Source of the DNA: JANNXY01 sp039795755
GTDB taxonomy: Bacteria; Patescibacteriota; Minisyncoccia; Phycocordibacterales; CAIZIN01
NCBI GenBank assembly: GCA_039795755.1
Contig: JBDKLF010000052.1
Coordinates: 1-5,277, forward strand
Length of the DNA stretch: 5,277 nt
Direction of reading: 5' to 3'
Below the pieces are notes generated by a model. It had not been told where the DNA came from, did not search any database, and saw only the letters and a list, made by a program, of their open reading frames with translations. Both the position numbers and the translations under genes were made by a program. Every line of letters begins with the position of its first letter. Position 1 is the first letter of the stretch. Shown here one piece after another: positions 4,884 through 5,277 of the stretch.

Positions 4884-5277
4884 ATGAGAGAATTCAATTG
4901 GTATTCACAATTAATCAAGCCAAGTTGGGCACCACCGTCATGGATATTTGGTCCGGTGTGGTCAGTGTTATATATTCTTGTTGCGGTAAGTTTTGGTAAA
5001 GTTGCACAACTGTATTTCACCTCGCGTATTCCGTTCATTGTTGCACTACCGTTCTTGTTAAATATCATATTCAATCTTATCTTCAGTCCGATACAATTCG
5101 GTTTGCAGAATAATATACTTGCAGCAATTGATATTCTATTAGTCTTGAGTACGCTTATCTGGGCAATGACTGCTATTTATCCATATGTGAAATGGATTAC
5201 GTTCATCAATATTCCGTATCTCATGTGGGTCGCATTTGCTACGCTGTTACAACTCACCATTACGTACTTGAATGCGT
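4884..5277 (+). CDS. tspO: TspO/MBR family protein (tryptophan-rich sensory protein), 3' end beyond window
   Basis: TspO proteins are five-helix membrane proteins that bind porphyrins and related ligands and have been linked to stress and tetrapyrrole handling. The visible 131 residues begin with the family's N-terminal motif WYSQLIKPSWAPP, then FGPVWSVLY (residues 6-30). After helix 2 comes NLIFSPIQFG, where most members have a W-S-x-x-F-F pattern, so the Trp is Phe and one Phe is Gln here. The end has IPYLMWVAFATLLQLTITYLN, corresponding to the PYxxWVxFAxxLN..I..LN block, with Gln for the first Asn. The family is about 150 residues, so only the last few residues should be missing. ATG 4884 follows a leaderless-type -10 box. 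The gene is divergent from tRNA-Ser and shares a promoter region with a palindrome. The precise ligand is unknown. Confidence 0.93.
   Translation, partial: MREFNWYSQLIKPSWAPPSWIFGPVWSVLYILVAVSFGKVAQLYFTSRIPFIVALPFLLNIIFNLIFSPIQFGLQNNILAAIDILLVLSTLIWAMTAIYPYVKWITFINIPYLMWVAFATLLQLTITYLNA

Noticed and set aside
4817..5074. Short frames on both strands (4817-4999 plus, 4871-5074 minus) over the tspO start
   Set aside because: They overlap the tRNA or tspO in other frames and have no recognisable protein features, whereas the frame from 4884 clearly encodes TspO.

Overview
The window reads as chromosomal DNA of a small-genome bacterium, most likely a member of Candidatus Patescibacteria (CPR, Parcubacteria-like). 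This is an inference. Genes are tightly packed, genic DNA is moderately AT-rich, Shine-Dalgarno sequences are nearly absent, and several start codons sit directly behind a TATAAT-type -10 box. The lemA-htpX pair and the TspO sequence variant also fit. The standard stop codons are used, and there is no sign of UGA recoding.

Positions 1-3074 (+ strand) form a compact cluster for the envelope and stress: an N-terminally anchored secreted protein with a DSRC/CIWAG cysteine motif, methionine sulfoxide reductase A, LemA, the HtpX membrane metalloprotease and a CDP-alcohol phosphatidyltransferase (PgsA-like). Gaps are short or negative. Clear -10 boxes are embedded before the first gene, lemA and the phosphatidyltransferase gene, so the cluster is probably a stack of individually initiated transcripts rather than a single operon.

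Positions 3073-3871 (- strand) hold one self-contained unit: a -35/-10 promoter, a leader with a 12-bp hairpin, an unrecognised exported protein with much more GC-rich codons than its neighbours, and a strong intrinsic terminator. It looks acquired, or at least under different selection.

Positions 3874-4829 (- strand) carry a 73-residue predicted secreted protein preceded by phased 11-bp direct repeats, a cytoplasmic TPR-like hypothetical protein, and tRNA-Ser(GGA) with a long variable arm. Divergently from the tRNA, a + strand tspO gene starts at 4884 and runs off the window end. A perfect 17-bp palindrome lies in the shared promoter region.

No mobile element, CRISPR array or phage gene was seen. 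I find no complete new multi-gene system. The most unusual parts are the GC-rich unit with its structured leader, the leaderless promoter architecture, and two candidate regulator-binding sites.
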